From DYJE01 sp964637565 (GTDB lineage: Bacteria > Desulfobacterota > Desulfobacteria > Desulfobacterales > Desulfolunaceae): 64,000 nucleotides of DNA. Positions within the stretch are counted from its first letter, which is position 1, and every line of letters starts with the position of its first letter. The notes below the pieces were generated by a model that was not told where the DNA came from, did no database searches, and was given only the letters and a program-made list of their open reading frames with translations. This document shows positions 25,779 to 34,540 of the stretch, in pieces. The position numbers and the translations under genes were made by a program. The stretch spans positions 1 to 64,000 of the forward strand of contig CAZWTY010000009.1 in NCBI GenBank assembly GCA_964637565.1, read 5' to 3'.

Positions 25779-26662
25779 ACCACAAAGGGGCCTGTGTCTC
25801 CGCGTTGACTGACAGAATCCAGAGTTTTCCGGCGCTGCCGTCGGTTGTCTCCCGGGTCATCGAACTGTCCTCCGATCCCGATTGTTCCATGGATGAATTT
25901 CTTCACGTGATCCGGCTGGACCTTTCCCTGACCGCGGCGATCCTGAAACTGGCCAATTCGGCGTTTTTCGGCCAGACCCGCACGGTGAGCTCCCTGCGGC
26001 AGGCCATTCCCATTCTGGGACTCAACGAAATCCGGAACATGGTTATCGCCCGGGCCATGTTCAACAGCTTCAAAACGGTGAAGATCGAACACTGGTTCGA
26101 CATCCGGGGGTTCTGGGTCCACAGCTTTCTCTGCGGCCTGGCGGCCCGGGTTCTGGCACGGGAAACGGAACCGGCCGACGACGTGTTCATCAGCGGTCTG
26201 ATCCACGATATCGGCAAGCTGGTGATCCTCACCGTGTTCCCCAGCCAATTCGCACGGGTCGCGGCCCGGCAGGACGAACCGGCCTTCAACATGTACCAGT
26301 GGGAAGAGAACCTGTTCGGGGCCTCCCACGGGGAAATCGGCCAGAACCTCCTGGAACGCTGGTCTTTTCCGAAAAAACTGGTGGACGCCGTCGGCTTCCA
26401 TCACCAACCGGAAAAGGCCGGAGAAAACACCCCGGCAGCGGCCCTGATCTATTTCGCCGACATGGTGGCCCACCTGGGAGACAATGCCCCTGACCTGGGG
26501 AACAACCAGGATCTGAAGGCGTTTCTTTTCTGCCAACGGAACAGCGAAAGGGCGGCCCACGCGGGGGTCCCATGGACAGACGAAGCGCTTAAAGCCTATC
26601 TGGTCGGCATGGCCCAGCTCAAAGGGGAATCCATGGATCTTTTTTCTCTGTTTTTCTCGTAA
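25775..26662 (+). CDS. HDOD-domain signalling protein
   Basis: A 295-aa protein consisting of an HDOD domain. FPALPSVVSRVIEL and the DLSLTAAILKLANSAFFG helix are typical of its N-terminal half. Unlike many HDOD proteins the HD pair is kept (GLIHDIGKLVIL, about residue 150). Later histidines (SHGEIGQNLLERW and VGFHHQP) resemble HD-GYP metal ligands. HDOD proteins commonly act in chemotaxis and c-di-GMP regulation. The ATG overlaps the stop of the GGDEF gene (ATGA), indicating coupled translation. Confidence 0.87.
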   Translation: MNHKGACVSALTDRIQSFPALPSVVSRVIELSSDPDCSMDEFLHVIRLDLSLTAAILKLANSAFFGQTRTVSSLRQAIPILGLNEIRNMVIARAMFNSFKTVKIEHWFDIRGFWVHSFLCGLAARVLARETEPADDVFISGLIHDIGKLVILTVFPSQFARVAARQDEPAFNMYQWEENLFGASHGEIGQNLLERWSFPKKLVDAVGFHHQPEKAGENTPAAALIYFADMVAHLGDNAPDLGNNQDLKAFLFCQRNSERAAHAGVPWTDEALKAYLVGMAQLKGESMDLFSLFFS

Positions 26663-26686
26663 TCCAAGACGTTCAGAGGAGACATC

Positions 26687-28588
26687 ATGAACATTTCGAC
26701 CAAGCTCATCGGGCTGGTGGCCACGGGTCTCTGTCTTGTGGGGGCCGTGGCCAGCGCCGTGTCCATCGTTTCCATCGAAAAAAGAGGACACGAACAGATC
26801 GCCTCCACCCGGGACCTTCTGATGAAAGAGAAAATGGCCATGCTCGAGCACCTGGTGGATTCCGTTTCAAGCGCGGCCGCCGACCTCGAGTCGGATGAAC
26901 AGTTGTTGAACGTGGTGAAACGCGCCAGATACGGTTCGGACCGGTCGGGTTACTTCTGGATCAACGACACCGGCGAGCCGTTTCCCCGGATGATCATGCA
27001 TCCCATTCTTCCCGAACTTGACGGAAAAACTCTGGACAATCCCAAGTTCGACTGCGCCATGGGCAAAAACCAGAACCTGTTCCAGGCCTTTGTGGAGGTC
27101 TGCAAAACGGGCGGGGGCAGAGGGTTCGTGCCCTACCTCTGGCCCAAACCGGGCCAGGACAAAGACACCCTCCACCCCAAAATGTCCTTTGTCAGGAAAA
27201 TGGATGGCAAGCCCTGGATCATCGGTACAGGAGTCTATGTGGACGATATCGACAAGGCCGTGGCGGAAATCCGGAAAGCCATCGACGCCAGGATCGCGTC
27301 CCAGATCATGGTCCTCGCCGGAACCCTGGTGGTGCTGATCGGCGTCTCCCTGGTGTTCTGCGTGGTGATGGTCCGAAGGATCATCCGGCCGATCCACAGC
27401 ATTTCCGAAGACCTGCGGGACCTTGCCGTGGGCACCGCCGACCTGAGCCGGAGAATCAGCCTGAACACGGCCAGATGCTCGGACATCCGGAAGTGCCACA
27501 AAAAGGAATGCGAGGCCTACGGCCGGGAAAGCCACTGCTGGATCGAGGTGGGCAGCCTTTCGGAACACCCGTCCTGCGAACGGCTAACCAAAGGTTCCAT
27601 TTCGACCTGCCGGGAATGTAAAGAGGTCTACCAGGTCTGCGTCCACGACGAAATCACGGCCCTGTCGTCGTATTTCAACGCCTTTCTGGCCAGGTTCCAG
27701 AAAATTTTCTCTGCCGTGTTCCAGGGAATCGACACGTTGAACCGGTCTGCGGGAGAGCTCAAGACTTACTCCGAAGGCATGAAAGATCTGTCCGGCAGAA
27801 CCGTGGACAAGACCGTCGAAACCGTCACGGAAATGGAAAAAGTGAACCGGGATACCCGTTCCATCGAAGAGTCCATGAAAAACTCGGCGTCGATGATCCA
27901 GAAGGTGGCCGCGTCGTCGGACGCCATGACGGCCATCGTGAAAACCATCGGCTCGAACAGCGACAGGGCCAGGGTCATCACCGGCGAGGCCGTGGAAAGG
28001 GCGGAAAACGCCTCGAACAAGATCCTCAGCCTGGGCGTCGCCGCCAGGGATATCGACACGGTGACCGAGGCGATCACGGAAATCTCCGAGCAGACCAACC
28101 TCCTGGCCCTGAACGCCACCATCGAGGCGGCACGGGCCGGTGAGGCGGGCAAGGGTTTCGCCGTGGTGGCCAACGAAATCAAGGAACTGGCCCGGCAGAC
28201 CACGGAAGCCACGGCCAGGATCAGGGAGAAAATCGAAGGGATCCAGCAGTCCACCGGCAGTTCGGTGTCGGAAATCGAACAGGTGTCCCGGGTGATTTTC
28301 CAGGTCAACGATCTGGTGGCTTCCATCAACGTCAGCCTGGAAGAGCAGCTGGTGTCAAGCATGGAGATCACGGCGGGAGTCAATGAAAGCGCCCGGGACA
28401 TCGGCGACGTCCACAGCCATGTTCTGGATATCACAAGCACATCGGCCCATGTGGAACAGAACATCGGAGATATTTCGGGCCATGCCATGGCCATGGGAAG
28501 CGACATCGAACGGGTTCATGAAAAAGCGGACGAGCTGTCGGCCCTTGCCGGCCAGCTCAAGGTGCTCGTGGGATCGTACAAGGTTTAA
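26687..28588 (+). CDS. Methyl-accepting chemotaxis protein with single Cache sensor and Cys-rich insert
   Basis: A 633-aa chemoreceptor. The first membrane helix is at residues about 8-27. A periplasmic single-Cache domain contains GSDRSGYFWINDTG and GKPWIIGTGVYVDDI. The second helix is at 206-228, followed by HAMP. Then comes a cytoplasmic insert (about 264-318) with eight or nine cysteines, including CSDIRKCHKKEC, CRECKEVYQVC and a CW pair; it resembles the two-CW type metal-binding motif. The signalling hairpin is canonical (EQTNLLALNATIEAARAGEAGKGFAVVANE, seen in parts). GAGGAG precedes the start. It is followed by a single-domain response regulator. Confidence 0.9.
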   Translation: MNISTKLIGLVATGLCLVGAVASAVSIVSIEKRGHEQIASTRDLLMKEKMAMLEHLVDSVSSAAADLESDEQLLNVVKRARYGSDRSGYFWINDTGEPFPRMIMHPILPELDGKTLDNPKFDCAMGKNQNLFQAFVEVCKTGGGRGFVPYLWPKPGQDKDTLHPKMSFVRKMDGKPWIIGTGVYVDDIDKAVAEIRKAIDARIASQIMVLAGTLVVLIGVSLVFCVVMVRRIIRPIHSISEDLRDLAVGTADLSRRISLNTARCSDIRKCHKKECEAYGRESHCWIEVGSLSEHPSCERLTKGSISTCRECKEVYQVCVHDEITALSSYFNAFLARFQKIFSAVFQGIDTLNRSAGELKTYSEGMKDLSGRTVDKTVETVTEMEKVNRDTRSIEESMKNSASMIQKVAASSDAMTAIVKTIGSNSDRARVITGEAVERAENASNKILSLGVAARDIDTVTEAITEISEQTNLLALNATIEAARAGEAGKGFAVVANEIKELARQTTEATARIREKIEGIQQSTGSSVSEIEQVSRVIFQVNDLVASINVSLEEQLVSSMEITAGVNESARDIGDVHSHVLDITSTSAHVEQNIGDISGHAMAMGSDIERVHEKADELSALAGQLKVLVGSYKV

Positions 28589-28604
28589 AAAGGGAGATTC
28601 TTCT

Positions 28605-28976
28605 GTGAACGAAAACAACAAAAAAACGGTTCTGGTCATCGACGACGATGACATCATACGAAACATGATGCAATCCATGCTGACCCGCATGGGGTTCCAG
28701 GTGATCCTTGCGGAAAACGGGTCCCGGGGAATTGAACTGGCCCAGGGCTGGGACGGGGACATCCACCTGGCCATCATGGATCTTTTCCTTCCCGATATCC
28801 GGGGAGACAAGGTCTGCCCGGTGGTTCTCGAAAAGCACCCGGCTGCCCGGGTCATCATGATGAGCGGCTACGCCCTGGAAAACACCAACGTGCTTCAGAC
28901 CCAAGTGCACGGTTTCCTCCAGAAACCATGCAACTACGACGAACTGGCCCAGGCGGTGGAAAACGCCCTGGACTGA
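28605..28976 (+). CDS. Single-domain response regulator (CheY-like)
   Basis: A 123-aa stand-alone receiver. The acidic pair DDDD near residues 13-16, the acceptor in HLAIMDLFLPDIRG (Asp near 58) and the conserved lysine in FLQKPCNYDEL are present. It begins with GTG at 28605, supported by GGGAGA 7 nt upstream, 16 nt after the chemoreceptor stop, so it probably serves the same pathway. Its stop is 8 nt from the end of the convergent yedF gene. Confidence 0.88.
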   Translation: MNENNKKTVLVIDDDDIIRNMMQSMLTRMGFQVILAENGSRGIELAQGWDGDIHLAIMDLFLPDIRGDKVCPVVLEKHPAARVIMMSGYALENTNVLQTQVHGFLQKPCNYDELAQAVENALD

Positions 28977-28984
28977 AAAAAACT

Positions 28985-29578
28985 TCAGATGTTGATGACC
29001 TTGGACGCCACCTGGAGGCTGGTCATGATGTCCAGCATGTTGGTGGTCTGTCCCGCCTTTTTTCTGTCCACAAGGCCGAAGAAATCAAGGCAGGTGCCGC
29101 AGACCAGGATGCTGACCCCCTGGCTTTCCAGCTCCGCCAGCAGGGGGTAGGTTTCCGTTCCCTCCACCGTGAGCTTGACGCCCTCGTTGACGAAAACGAG
29201 ACGCCAGAGGCTTTCCTTGATTTCCCCAAGGGTCTTGATGAAGCTGGCCATGAGTTTCGCCCCCAGTTCCAGGCTGCCCGTGCCGATGGTGTTGTGGGTG
29301 ATCATTATAAGGGTGGTCCGCTCGAGGTTCGCCGGATCGAAGACCGCACATTCACAGGCTTCGCCGGTGCTGTTACCCAGCACCTGGAAATCTTTTCCGC
29401 TCTCACGGATTTCGGCCTGGAAACCACGGCTTGCCAGGTAGCGGCTCACGTTTTCCGAGGCGGCCCGGTTGTCCACGGTCACACACAGCGCCTGTGTTCC
29501 CGGGTGTTTGTCCAGGTAGCCGCGTGTTTCCATCACAGGCTGGGGGCAGTTCATTCCCCTGAAGTCGAGTTGATCCAT
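28985..29578 (-). CDS. yedF: YedF, TusA/DsrE-like sulfurtransferase-like protein
   Basis: A 197-aa fusion. The N-terminal TusA/SirA domain has DFRGMNCPQPVMETRGYL (active Cys near residue 11). A DsrE-like C-terminal domain carries the conserved cysteine pair in VLVCGTCLDFFGL, near residues 158-161. The family is annotated as YedF and is often found with selenium metabolism genes, but its reaction is not established. In a sulfate reducer a role in sulfur or selenium relay is plausible. It stands alone on the minus strand, convergent with the response regulator gene. Confidence 0.88.
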   Translation of the reverse strand: MDQLDFRGMNCPQPVMETRGYLDKHPGTQALCVTVDNRAASENVSRYLASRGFQAEIRESGKDFQVLGNSTGEACECAVFDPANLERTTLIMITHNTIGTGSLELGAKLMASFIKTLGEIKESLWRLVFVNEGVKLTVEGTETYPLLAELESQGVSILVCGTCLDFFGLVDRKKAGQTTNMLDIMTSLQVASKVINI

Positions 29579-29736
29579 GGTTTTCTCCCTGGTTAAGCAT
29601 TCTGATGGACGACAGGCTTTTTTCGCACAATTCCGGACCGTGGTCTAATTTCTTTTTCAAATATGAAAAACGGGCCTTATCGAAGATTTCTATGTTTCAG
29701 CGTTTTCAAGCTCTGAATCAGCCTGGAGCCTCCACG

Positions 29737-29773
29737 AATCGGTATCGTTACGAACCCGAACCCGATACCGATT
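29737..29773. repeat. ATCGGTATCG-type inverted repeat, copy 1
   Basis: AATCGGTATCG (29737-29747) and CGATACCGATT (29763-29773) are perfect 11-bp inverted copies separated by 15 nt containing CGAACCCGAACC. A second member with the same stem core lies at 50966-51024. Confidence 0.7.
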
Positions 29774-29782
29774 GATTCGTAG

Positions 29783-29803
29783 GTCGGGTTCTTCAAACCC
29801 GAC
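29783..29803. repeat. GTCGGGTT hairpin, copy 1
   Basis: GTCGGGTT (29783-29790) and AACCCGAC (29796-29803) form an 8-bp stem with a 5-nt loop. The same stem occurs between pstS and pstC at 35462-35487. Confidence 0.65.
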
Positions 29804-29917
29804 AAATGGCCCGATCCACAGAAAAATCGGGAGCCCGTGCAGCACATGAAAACCTTTTATCTTTTGGTGATTGAGCGGCGGAAAGGCGCGTGGCGCGTGA
29901 AAAGCATGGGGTGATTT

Positions 29918-29942
29918 GTCGGCTTTCGTGCCTCAAGCCGAC
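29918..29942. repeat. GTCGGCTT hairpin
   Basis: GTCGGCTT (29918-29925) pairs with AAGCCGAC (29935-29942) around a 9-nt loop. The stem differs by one base from the GTCGGGTT hairpins. No T-run follows. Confidence 0.5.
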
Positions 29943-30134
29943 CTGCCAGGGTGCGTCGCGGGACATTTGGAACGGAGCTGAAGTGTCTGCCGGGAACTGC
30001 TGCTTGCTTAGGCAAGGCTTTGACATTCAAACAGTCGGGATGTATAAAGAATTCTGCTTAAAATGATTCGCTTTCCGGCGTTTCCAAGGGGGAAGCGCCC
30101 GAAGCGAAAAGAAAAAATCACCAGAGGGATGGGT

Positions 30135-31079
30135 ATGAGAGGGGAAAAAATCATCGGTCTTGTCATCGCTGTCGCGCTTGCTTTGACCATGGGCTGCGCC
30201 CGGAAAGCCGAGGTCCAGAAACCCCGGTTCAACAAAGCGGCGACCCGGGACATCATCGAGGGCAACACCTGGTACATGAGGGGCTGTTACGTCAAAGCCC
30301 TGGCCAGCTTCCACAAAGCCTACGAGAAATTCACGGCCCAGGACGACCAGGACGGGGCGGCCCTTGCCCTGAACAACCTGGGATCGGTCTACCGGGCGGA
30401 AAAAGACTGGGACAGCGCCCTTCTTTTCTTCGAAGAATCCCGCCGGATCTTTGAGCGGACCGGGGACAGCCGCGGTCTGGTCCAGGCCCTGGCCAACACC
30501 GCCGCCACCTTCACCGACATGGACCAGCTGGACAAGGCCGAAACCGCCCTTGACGAGGCCGAGGCCGCCGCCGTGAAAAACAGCGTGGCCCTTCCGACCT
30601 TGAAAAGCAACCGGGCCCTTGTCCTGATCCGGCGCGGCCATACGGCCGAAGCGGAGAAACTCCTCGCCGAAGCCGAGGCCCAGTCCTCTCCGGACAAACC
30701 CTTCGAATACGCCACCATTGTCCACGCCATGGGGCTTTGCGCTGAGAAGAAAGGCGATCCGGACTCCGCCCTCAGGCACTACGCCCGGGCCCTTGAATCG
30801 GATCGCAAAGCCGGTTACTCGAAAAGCATCGCCGACGACCTTGCCGCCATGGGCCGTGTCCTCGCCGCCATGAACCGTCACACCGAGGCCCTGGAAGCCC
30901 TGTACCGGAGTCTGGGCATCCGCACCCTTCTGGCTGACGTCAAAGGCGCCGAAGCCCTGTCGGTCCAGATCAAAACCAGCCTGGAAGCCCTGGGTGACGG
31001 CAAACCCGACCTCAGGGTCAGAGAACACTTCCTGAAACGCTGGAGCGAGGGAGAGAAAAAAGCGGGGATCTGCCAGTGA
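30135..31079 (+). CDS. TPR-repeat lipoprotein
   Basis: A 314-aa lipoprotein. The N-terminal signal MRGEKIIGLVIAVALALTMGC ends in a lipobox whose cysteine (about residue 21) would be lipidated. Five or more tetratricopeptide repeats follow (for example ALALNNLGSVYRAEKDWDSAL and ALANTAATFTDMDQLDKAE), spanning about residues 45-290. The start at 30135 is taken because AGAGGG lies just upstream and it puts the signal peptide at the N-terminus; an upstream in-frame start at 30063 does not. Likely a periplasmic scaffold on a membrane; no partner is evident. Confidence 0.82.
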   Translation: MRGEKIIGLVIAVALALTMGCARKAEVQKPRFNKAATRDIIEGNTWYMRGCYVKALASFHKAYEKFTAQDDQDGAALALNNLGSVYRAEKDWDSALLFFEESRRIFERTGDSRGLVQALANTAATFTDMDQLDKAETALDEAEAAAVKNSVALPTLKSNRALVLIRRGHTAEAEKLLAEAEAQSSPDKPFEYATIVHAMGLCAEKKGDPDSALRHYARALESDRKAGYSKSIADDLAAMGRVLAAMNRHTEALEALYRSLGIRTLLADVKGAEALSVQIKTSLEALGDGKPDLRVREHFLKRWSEGEKKAGICQ

Positions 31080-31246
31080 CCCGTTGATCCTCAAGGTTTT
31101 CAGGAAGATCTCAGCCCGCCTGGAAACGGCACAATACGGGAAAATGTCCCATTTCCCGGCCGAAACACCCGTCACTCAACCCAGGCGAACACCTGAACAT
31201 TTTGCCAGGAGAAAAACATGCCATCCTGAACAGCGGGAGAATTCTG

Positions 31247-32251
31247 ATGATCGATGCAGCAGAAGATAAAACATTGTGGGCCATCGTCACAATCGGCAAG
31301 GAACTGTTTGCCATTCGACTCCAGGATATCCAGACCATGGTGGCGCTCCCTCCCGTCACCGCCCTGCCCCGGGCCCCTGCCTGTGTCCGGGGTGTAGTGA
31401 ATCTGAGGGGAAGTGTGGTGCCTGTGGTGGATTTAAGGAAAAGGCTGGGCATGGTCCCACTGCCCACGGAAATAGACGACCTGATTACCATGCTGAACAG
31501 GCGGGAAGAAGACCACAAGAACTGGCTGACGGAACTGGAGTTATCGATCAGGGACAAACGGAATTTCGGGCTTGAGACAGATCCCCATAAATGCGTTTTC
31601 GGTCAATGGTACGATCATTTCAAAACAGACAAACTGATTCTGGCCTCCCTGCTCAGGAAATTCGATGCCCCGCACCGGAAGATTCACGCCATTGCCAATA
31701 CGGTCCTGGCGTTACAGAAAGAGGGCAAACATCACCAGGCCCTGAAGTCGATAGACGACACCCGGAACGGAGCCCTCCTGGAAATGGTTCAGCTGTTCGC
31801 CTCCCTGCGGCTCACGTTGAAGGAATCCCTGCGCGAGATCGCCATTGTCGTACGAAAAGAGAAAAACAACTTTGCCGTGATCGTCGACGCCGTGGAAACG
31901 GTCAGCCACCTCGAACGAGGGTCCATCGAACCCCTGGTGAACAGCGGAATCCATTCGGACGGGGACGGACTGGTCACATCGTTCGGCAAGCTTGAAAAAT
32001 CAGGCAAACTGGTGATGATCCTCGACCTGTCGAACGTCTTTTGTCAGGACGGCGGTGTGACGCCTGCCTGGATGAATCCATGGGCATGGGGGTACTCCCC
32101 TGAAATCGAAAACCCCGGACCTTTGAACGGCACGGATGCGGTCACCTGTGCCGGACGATTTCCCCCCGTTTCATGTAGATCACCTCTTCGGCGATGTTGG
32201 TGGCGTGGTCGGCGATTCGCTCCAGATGCCGGGAAATCAACAGCATGTTGA
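31247..32251 (+). CDS. CheW-like protein with inserted CZB-like zinc-binding domain
   Basis: A 334-aa adaptor. The CheW fold begins with WAIVTIGKELFAIRLQDIQTM and PACVRGVVNLRGSVVPVVDLRKRLG. It is interrupted after about residue 85 by roughly 110 residues resembling a CZB zinc-binding domain (DHKNWLTEL, DPHKCVFGQWYDHF, APHRKIHAIA). It then resumes with FAVIVDAVETVSHL and LVMILDLSNVF. The last 37 or so codons run antisense through the end of phoU and look unselected (arginine- and cysteine-rich). GGGAGA precedes the ATG at 31247. It probably couples chemoreceptors to a CheA encoded elsewhere. Confidence 0.82.
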   Translation: MIDAAEDKTLWAIVTIGKELFAIRLQDIQTMVALPPVTALPRAPACVRGVVNLRGSVVPVVDLRKRLGMVPLPTEIDDLITMLNRREEDHKNWLTELELSIRDKRNFGLETDPHKCVFGQWYDHFKTDKLILASLLRKFDAPHRKIHAIANTVLALQKEGKHHQALKSIDDTRNGALLEMVQLFASLRLTLKESLREIAIVVRKEKNNFAVIVDAVETVSHLERGSIEPLVNSGIHSDGDGLVTSFGKLEKSGKLVMILDLSNVFCQDGGVTPAWMNPWAWGYSPEIENPGPLNGTDAVTCAGRFPPVSCRSPLRRCWWRGRRFAPDAGKSTAC

Positions 32252-32792
32252 TGAGCTTTCCCGTCTTGTCGGGCATGACCATGGTGTCGGCCTTGATCCT
32301 GTCGTAAAAGCTGTTTTTCATCTCGTCCACCCGGCCGTCCATGGCACGGACGTCCTCGGCCAGGGACGTGTCCTGGTTCACGAAGGCGTCGAGACTCATC
32401 TTCAGCATGTTGCCCGCCATTTCGGCCATGACCCTGTACCCGTGGACGTAGCTCTCGTAGTTGAAACCCTGGATGCGGACCACCCGCTGGGCGATGTTCA
32501 CCGCTTCATCGGCGATCCGTTCCAGATCGTTGTTGATCTTGATCACCACGATCAGGAAACGCAAGTCCCCGGCCACGGGCTGATGCAGGGCCAGGACTTT
32601 CAGGCAGTCTTCCTCGATCTCCACCTCCATGCTGTCCACTTCGTGATCGCTGCCGATAACCTTAACGCAGAGATCTGTTTCGCCATACTCGAAGGCCCTG
32701 ACGGCGTTGAGAAACCGGTCTTCCACCATGGCTCCCAGGGCCAGGAGTTTTTTCCGGATTGTTTCCAGCTCTTTTCTTAACAGTATATTCAT
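32142..32792 (-). CDS. phoU: Phosphate transport system regulator PhoU
   Basis: A 216-aa two-lobed helical protein that restrains phosphate signalling and modulates the Pst transporter. Both lobes show the E/DxxxD metal-binding pattern (IEEDCLKVLALHQPVAGDLRFL and MDGRVDEMKNSFYD regions), and NDLERIADEAVNIAQRV and RHLERIADHATNIAEEV are the paired family signatures. It ends the pstSCAB-phoU operon, 45 nt after pstB. Its 3' end overlaps the convergent CheW-like gene by 110 bp. Confidence 0.95.
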   Translation of the reverse strand: MNILLRKELETIRKKLLALGAMVEDRFLNAVRAFEYGETDLCVKVIGSDHEVDSMEVEIEEDCLKVLALHQPVAGDLRFLIVVIKINNDLERIADEAVNIAQRVVRIQGFNYESYVHGYRVMAEMAGNMLKMSLDAFVNQDTSLAEDVRAMDGRVDEMKNSFYDRIKADTMVMPDKTGKLINMLLISRHLERIADHATNIAEEVIYMKRGEIVRHR

Positions 32793-32837
32793 GATTTTTT
32801 CCCTGTGTTTCCTTATCGTTTCATCTGTAACCCGGAA

Positions 32838-33641
32838 TCATCCGAAACGCCCGGTGATGTAGTCTTCGGTCTGCTTGTCGCTGGGGCGGGTGAACATGAT
32901 GCCCGTGTCGTTCACCTCGATCAGCTTGCCCATGCAGAAAAACGCCGTGGTGTCCGAGACGCGGGCCGCCTGCTGCATGTTGTGGGTGACGATGACAATG
33001 GTGAACTTCTGCTTGAGCTCGTGGATCAGATCCTCGATTTTCAGGGTGGCGATGGGATCCAGGGCCGACGCCGGCTCGTCCATCAAAAGGACCTCGGGCT
33101 CAATGGCAAGGGCCCGGGCGATGCACAGCCTCTGCTGTTGTCCGCCGGAAAGACTGGTGGCCGGTTTGTCCAGCCGGTCTTTCACCTCGTCCCACAAGGC
33201 CGCGAGTTTCAGGCTTTTCTCCACCTCACCGGCGATGCGGGCCTTGTCTTTCACCCCGGTGATCCTGAGACCGTAGGCCACGTTTTCGAAAATACTCTTG
33301 GGAAAAGGGTTGGGCTTCTGGAACACCATGCCGATCCGACGTCTCAAAGACACCACGTCCAGCTGGGGGGCGAGGATGTTCGCACCGTCGAGAAGCACCT
33401 CCCCTTGGGCCCGGGAGTTGACGATCAGGTCGTTCATCCGGTTCAGGCAACGCAGGAACGTGCTTTTTCCGCAGCCCGACGGGCCGATGAGGGCTGTGAC
33501 TTTCTGCGGAAGGATGTCAAGGGAAATATCGAACAGGGCCTGGACGTCTCCATAGAAGAACTGAAGGTTTCTGACGGAAAATTTGGGGCAGGCCCCTTCA
33601 CTTTCCCCGGGTTCCTGAACAGGCCGCGTGATACGGTTCAT
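32838..33641 (-). CDS. pstB: Phosphate ABC transporter ATP-binding protein PstB
   Basis: ATPase of the high-affinity phosphate importer (267 aa). It has Walker A GPSGCGKSTFLRCLNRMND, the signature SLSGGQQQRLCIARALA, Walker B VLLMDEPASALDP and the switch His in IVTHNMQQAARV. GGAGA lies 8 nt before the ATG at 33641. An ATG at 33674 overlaps the pstA stop but has no ribosome-binding site and would add an unconserved leader. It is third in the transporter gene order, between pstA and phoU. Confidence 0.95.
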   Translation of the reverse strand: MNRITRPVQEPGESEGACPKFSVRNLQFFYGDVQALFDISLDILPQKVTALIGPSGCGKSTFLRCLNRMNDLIVNSRAQGEVLLDGANILAPQLDVVSLRRRIGMVFQKPNPFPKSIFENVAYGLRITGVKDKARIAGEVEKSLKLAALWDEVKDRLDKPATSLSGGQQQRLCIARALAIEPEVLLMDEPASALDPIATLKIEDLIHELKQKFTIVIVTHNMQQAARVSDTTAFFCMGKLIEVNDTGIMFTRPSDKQTEDYITGRFG

Positions 33642-33670
33642 GGTGTCATTCTCCAAAATACGGGTATGTT

Positions 33671-34540
33671 TCATTGGTTCAGTTTCTTTCTCAGTTTCTG
33701 CCTCAGTACGATGGCGAAAAGGTTCATGCCCAGGACCAGCACGATGAGCACCAGGGCCGTGCCGTACTGCATGGGCCGTGTCTGTTCGATGTTGAGACCT
33801 GCCGTGGCCAGGACATAGATATGGTAGGGCAGGGCCATGACTTCGGAGAGAATGGATTTGGGGAGTTCCGGAGTGAAAAACACGGCCCCGGTGAACATGA
33901 TGGGGGCCGTCTCTCCGGCGGCCCGGCTCAGGGCGAGAATCGTTCCGGTGAGAATTCCCGGCAGGGCTGCCGGAAGAACCACCCGGTGTATCGTCTGCCA
34001 TTGGGTGGCGCCGATGCCAAGAGACGCTTCTCGGTAAGTCTGGGGAACGGCCTTCAGGGCTTCTTCGGAAGCACCGATGATCACGGGAAGGCTCATCACG
34101 CCCAGGGTCAGGGACCCGGCCAGCATGCTGACCCCCATGCGGAGCATGATGCAGAAGAAGGCCAGCCCGAAAAGCCCGAAAACAATCGAGGGAACCCCTG
34201 CCAGGTTGCTGATGGCGAACCGGAGGAAATTCACCAGGCGTCCGGGCCTGGCGTATTCGTTCAGGTAGACGGCCGTGGCCACCCCCACGGGAAGGGCGAA
34301 AAGAACAGCTCCCACAGCCAGGCAGAACGTCCCGATGATGCAGGGCAGAATCCCTCCCCGGGTCATGGAGTCCAGGGGGGACTGGGTGAGAAATTCCAGG
34401 TTGATGGCCCGAAGGCCATGGATCGCGATGAACAACACCACCACCAGGACCACAAGGCCGTTCAGCAGGGCCGCTGACCTGAACAGGCCGAACATGATCT
34501 TTTCCGTGAGGCGGCGTCGCCGTATGGATCTGAGTGTCAT
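33671..34540 (-). CDS. pstA: Phosphate ABC transporter permease PstA
   Basis: Inner-membrane permease (289 aa) with about six transmembrane helices, the first near residues 27-45. The EAA loop that contacts PstB reads EALKAVPQTYREASLGIGATQWQTI (about 160-184, seen in parts). GIPS-type family segments LAGVPSIVFGLFGLAFF and SRAAGETAPIMFTGAVFF are present. Its start overlaps the pstC stop (ATGA), so translation is coupled. Confidence 0.94.
   Translation of the reverse strand: MTLRSIRRRRLTEKIMFGLFRSAALLNGLVVLVVVLFIAIHGLRAINLEFLTQSPLDSMTRGGILPCIIGTFCLAVGAVLFALPVGVATAVYLNEYARPGRLVNFLRFAISNLAGVPSIVFGLFGLAFFCIMLRMGVSMLAGSLTLGVMSLPVIIGASEEALKAVPQTYREASLGIGATQWQTIHRVVLPAALPGILTGTILALSRAAGETAPIMFTGAVFFTPELPKSILSEVMALPYHIYVLATAGLNIEQTRPMQYGTALVLIVLVLGMNLFAIVLRQKLRKKLNQ

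Larger units (their letters stand above)
29579..30134. other. Intergenic region with three unrelated hairpins
   Basis: 556 bp with no supportable gene between yedF and the TPR lipoprotein gene. It holds three palindromic repeats, listed separately (29737-29773, 29783-29803 and 29918-29942). The first two have relatives elsewhere in the window. Confidence 0.6.

Noticed and set aside
29579..30134. CRISPR array or tandem repeats suggested by repeated CCGAT and CCCGA words
   Set aside because: The words form unrelated inverted repeats, not regularly spaced direct repeats with spacers. No CRISPR array is visible anywhere in the window.
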